Assembly (NCBI GenBank): GCA_032718475.1
Contig: JAUCBJ010003627.1
Coordinates: forward strand, 1-20,720
Direction: 5' to 3'
Source: Nemertoderma westbladi
Taxonomy: Eukaryota > Xenacoelomorpha > Nemertodermatida > Nemertodermatidae
DNA: 20,720 bases
The notes below the pieces were generated by a model. It made no database searches. It was not told the origin of the DNA and saw only the letters and a list, made by a program, of their open reading frames with translations. This document shows, piece by piece, positions 17,288-20,720 of this stretch (its first letter is position 1; every line of letters begins with the position of its first letter). The translations under genes and the position numbers were made by a program.

Positions 17288-19552
17288 TTATAGTATCGAC
17301 CAGTAACGGCTATTCAATGGAATAGTTATAACGCAGTCACATGTGTTGGATGATAATCGAAGAGTAGGGTTTGATGTAAGCTTGAACTCCAAGCGGCCTT
17401 TAGAATTAGGATATCTTGTACCACTCCCATACTGTAATATATCACCAAGATTGAAGGTGATGTATCTCTCTGAACCATCAATCCCATAGATTTTGTGCCG
17501 ATTTCTCCTCTCTCTAACATCTTTAGAAACTGTTTAAACTTACACACAATTTGAGTCTCCATAGCCCACTCAGTGGATCACTCATCAGTCCTATAAACGG
17601 GTTCAAAGCAATTCTCTACGTCACAGTGAGCAATACTACTAGGACCGCCAGGCTGCATTGCAGCTGCATTTTTTAAAAATGCTATGCCGGCTTGTCGACA
17701 AAATTGCGCCGCCACTACTCCCTATAACCCATGACATTTGCTAGATCATCCGCATCTTCAAGGCCAGTGTCCTTTAAGATGCCTCTCAAGAAAGTCATGG
17801 GCTGACTACCATGCTTATTCACTCCATGAGGCTGCCAAAGTACAAGATTATGCACTGGCTAGTCCTCACGGGGAATGCAATGTCCTGCAAAGTGAGCAAT
17901 AGGACGATCAACAAGACATTTTACTGCCTCATCTGGAAAAGTCTTCAAAATTTCCAGGACTCCAAAACTGCTCAACCCTTCACGGAATGCAGCTATCTCA
18001 TTGGCTACTGGGCTAACTACCATATAACATGCTAAATTCCTTATTACCATATCTTTATCACCAATAGTATAGGTAGACTTCACAAGTTCCATATCAAGCC
18101 GTTCATTAAATGCACACAAACAATCTTTGAACTCTTCATCGGTGGTTGTCTTTTCAAGGTTGCATATCTTTTCAAGATATTATTCAGTGATTGGTATCTC
18201 ACTAATGGATGAAGTAAATTCTATACCAAGTATTGCCCTAGCAACGGACGCAGCGAAGCAATGAGGACCAGATATCCCATTTAAGAGTGCCATTGCAGTC
18301 ATATGTCCAAAAAGTTTAAAAGTGTTCCTTTCCACCAAATTGTGCCGAAAAGTGTAAGTTGGGTACGATCCTCGAATCACAGACACCATTTGGTTCGTAA
18401 AAAATAACGAAAACAGCTCTCTTGTAATACCTCCCATGTCGACACCATCTTCGCCGATAAATTTGACAATTAGATGAGGCGAATTCAGATTTGATTCTGA
18501 CAATAACTCATATACTGTATTAACAACATCACTATGCGGAACCTCGATGCTGTTGTAACCCATTTCCTTCTTATTCCAGAACTCTACAGTTTTCCAAAGT
18601 TTTTGACAATGTAGGCTTTATATCAAAAACTAATGGTAGACTACTAGTACTACTGTTATCTTCAGGGTTGATATTGGTGTTACTGGTTCCAGTACCAGTA
18701 ATAGTTGAATTAACTGCCTCCGTCAATATATCGACACCACTATTGTCCATTACTCCTTCAAAGCCAGCCAAATTTTCATAATAACTGATACGATGCAATG
18801 CAACATTTTCTCTAGATATTTCCAATGCACTGGAACTTTCTTCCGCTTCCTCCTTATCATCTTCACCTAGCTCTAAACCTTTCTCACTGTCAATCCTCCG
18901 AGACTCTTCCAACTCAGGGTGAGACATAAGTGACAAAACGGGTCAGTACGCGGCCTGGTTGTTGAACAAACTGGACAAAATATCCTTCGAGTGAGATCGC
19001 ATAGACGATTAGACTGGGTTTCCAGGTCATGCTCTAGATTTGGGGAGTGCATGCCTGGAATTTCAAACTCAGAATCGCTTGAAACAATAGTTATAAATTC
19101 ATTTACCTTCGGCTCTTTATCTGAAACTGAATGCCTATTCTTAACACCATCAGTTGAAGAAATCACTGTGCAGAGTAAATTAAACCTAGGCGAACCAACA
19201 ACGCAGCTCGCTGAAACATAATCTTTAATAGTCGGAAAAGTTTCAATCGAATCATCAAAAGCATTGGCCAATACAAATGAATAACAATCGCGTGATTGAG
19301 GGAGGTTTTTGAGTTTAACGCCTTATTATCACCATTTTTGAATAGGATATCAACGACCATTGACTTTACATTTTGTACCGAATGATCCACCAAAGCCAAT
19401 ATTTTAATTCCATTTGAAGCTCCAAGAGGTTTCTGTAGAATTTCATAGACATGACTTCTATTCCGGCGTTCCTTAGCTACTTTAACTTTCACAAAAATAA
19501 ACTTTTCATAGGCTGGTGGTCTACCATAACGTAAGCGCAACGATCGTGACAT
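17288..19552 (-). pseudogene. Decayed HECT-type E3 ubiquitin ligase, probably part of a mobile element
   Basis: Minus-strand blocks in changing frames rebuild the order of a HECT ligase of roughly 670 residues. From ATG at 19552 come ~85 basic residues (MSRSLRLRYGRPPAY), then an acidic Ser-rich part with ITIVSSDSE, a SUMO-interaction-like motif (about 19058-19105), then FCPVC...DPFCHLC, a CxxC-x9-CxxC zinc-binding pattern (about 18925-18984). The HECT N-lobe runs 18590-17905 (FIGEDGVDMGGITRELFSLF, FKLFGHMTAMALL, FREGLSSFG). The C-lobe runs 17635-17288, with TCDC holding the catalytic-type Cys (17339-17341) and the stop at 17288. Breaks: frameshifts near 19280, 18920, 18575 and 17480, stops at about 18180 and 17588, and a LINE fragment at 17636-17890. 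HECT ligases pass ubiquitin through that Cys. The overall plan resembles G2E3-like genes expanded in invertebrates. Confidence 0.82.
17636..17890 (-). mobile_element. 5'-truncated LINE fragment inserted inside the HECT domain
   Basis: On the minus strand this 255-base piece encodes FAGHCIPREDQPVHNLVLW, then PMTFLRGILKDTGLEDADDL and GYRE*WRRNF. It is the same LINE tail as at 10.4-12.2 kb and ends in the same TAGTAGT-like tail. It is flanked by an 11-base direct repeat, AGTGAGCAATA on the plus strand, at 17625-17635 and 17891-17901, the expected target-primed insertion duplication. Removing it and one repeat copy joins the HECT frame smoothly (VDRPIAH onto CDVENC), which shows it arrived after the HECT gene. 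Confidence 0.85.
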
Positions 19553-19562
19553 TGTTCGCCTA

Positions 19563-20690
19563 ATGGAATTTCTATTGAGAGTGTATATTGAGAGTGTAAT
19601 TCTTCGTCTTTCCCAAGAAGATGCTAATGCTGATGAGTCGTATATACAGAATGTCAGAAATGTCCACACACAAGATGCTACCAGAATGGGAGTATCAGCA
19701 TTTAATAATTGTTTAAGACTGGTTCACTGTGATCAACCAATAGAACAACTTTCCATGGACACTTTGGCTCTACATTTTAACAGCTTTATTAGAATCGTAG
19801 AAAGGGTCCAATGGTGAACAGCTGGAGACTACCACCATGCTAAGTTATTTTCATGGTATTTTGCGAAAGTTTAGAGACATTGGTATGGGAGATGTACTGA
19901 GCAAGCCAGAGTTTGTTAATACTAAAGAAGTGTTATGTTCTAGATTAGCGCAGTAAAAGGCTGCTGGAAAGGGAAATCTAGAAAACGTGAGCGATCCGCT
20001 AGAATTAAGAGATTTTCAGATAAGCTCTACCTCTTCCTAGTTACCCAGTTTGGGATGCGGCCTGGGACAGAGATGTGGGGGATGAGGGTCGGTGACATTA
20101 AAAAGCACTTCTCGGAAACTGAAGGGAAGTTCTACTTAGAACTTACTGAATGGGGAACCAAGACACGTCAAGGAAATTCCACGCCATGCAAATATGCAAT
20201 AAAGGCAAAGGCATTTGAGAATCCCAGCTAACCTTTAGCTTGTCCGATCTCCATCTCCATCTGTCTCATCTCCATGAGATTAACTATACTTAAAACGGCG
20301 CTTCCCAAATGGGCACATTAAGGATGACGAACCGTACTGCATTAGACCCAAGGCAACTGCATCAGGCGACGAGCCTTGGTATTGCAACACTCCTGTAGGG
20401 AAACACTCCTTTCAAAATATCCTGAAGGATATGTTTTCGAAAGCCGGTATTTTGGATGGCTGAAAACTCACACCGATGAGCTATAGGAAAACAACTGTCG
20501 AGTCGGGGGTCACCCATTTAATTACGCTCAAATCCAATTAGGTCATCAGAAGCTTTGCACTACAACGTCATATATTCGCCTCTCGACCACTGCCCATCGC
20601 AAAATGAGCGAATCCCTCAGCAACTATATATCGGGAGTATTGTCGGTATTATCGGCAGTATTGACTGTAGAGACAAGGCATCTGAATTGA
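19563..20690 (+). pseudogene. Decayed Crypton-type tyrosine recombinase (DUF3504-like)
   Basis: Shifting plus-strand frames give an N-terminal SAM-like core-binding region (GVSAFNNCLRLV, 19690-19730; ETTTMLSYFHGILRKFRDIG, from about 19818; KEVLCSRLAQ). The catalytic region follows: TQFGMRPGTEMWGMRVGDI with Arg at 20058-20060, LELTEWGTKTRQG with Lys at 20160-20162, EPWYCNTPVGKHSFQNILK, LTPMSYRKTTVESG with Arg at 20485-20487, LGHQK with His at 20544-20546, and SYIRLS with the candidate nucleophile Tyr at 20571-20573. This is the R-K-(H)xxR-H-Y order of tyrosine recombinases. The block style matches Cryptons and the related domesticated DUF3504 proteins. The HxxR His is replaced (PMSYR). Stops at about 19954 and 20229 and several frameshifts show it is dead. 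It diverges from the HECT gene, with 10 bp between candidate ATGs. Confidence 0.78.
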
Positions 20691-20720
20691 TGCACTTGGA
20701 AACGACTTCTATCCAGCACC

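Noticed and set aside
19163-19669. 168-codon minus-strand frame taken as one protein
   Set aside because: Only the part after the internal Met at 19552 looks like the HECT gene's N-terminus. The first ~39 codons are antisense to the recombinase gene, and the last ~45 lie past a frameshift.

Overview
The window is intron-containing metazoan DNA, AT-rich, and built almost entirely of nested mobile elements. Supporting signs are LINE-type non-LTR retrotransposons with poly(A)-signal or short-repeat tails, DNA transposons, minisatellites and long poly-G runs. It looks like a repeat-dense invertebrate genome; the phylum cannot be fixed from what is visible. I see no ordinary single-copy host gene, tRNA, rRNA or CRISPR array.

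Layout. (1) 1-2882 (+): 3' two-thirds of a LINE whose EN-RT reading frame is open from the window edge to its stop, ending in an AATAAA signal and a (TAA)n tail. (2) 2883-5046: AT-rich DNA, an 84-bp minisatellite, a 22-bp minisatellite and a G-rich tract. (3) about 5050-9870 (-): an almost complete second LINE. ORF1 is coiled coil plus RRM-like; ORF2 is PHD finger, APE endonuclease and RT, broken by a single frameshift inside an (AAAC)3 run. The 22-bp minisatellite recurs just beyond its 5' end. (4) 10068-12280 (+): a decayed LINE ORF2 3' end of another family, split by a piggyBac-like non-autonomous element (TTAA target, 10539-12101) that itself contains a ~162-bp satellite. (5) 12954-16452: a 3.5-kb foldback transposon with ~1.26-1.28 kb terminal inverted repeats, TTA target duplications, mirrored RFX/X-box-like palindromes, and a decayed Cys/His-rich exon in its centre. 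(6) 16511-17166: a 21-bp minisatellite and a ~370-bp MITE. (7) 17288-20690: a decayed HECT-type E3 ubiquitin ligase gene (-) facing away from a decayed Crypton-type tyrosine recombinase gene (+), their putative start codons only 10 bp apart. A 255-bp LINE fragment sits inside the HECT domain with an 11-bp target duplication.

The most interesting candidates for an undescribed system are the divergent HECT ligase / Crypton recombinase pair, which may be one composite transposon, and the foldback element that carries clustered X-box palindromes plus an exon ending at a splice donor on the arm boundary. Both are now decayed. The two related LINE tails at 10-12 kb and 17.7 kb act as natural filled and empty sites, which date the piggyBac-like insertion relative to the others.
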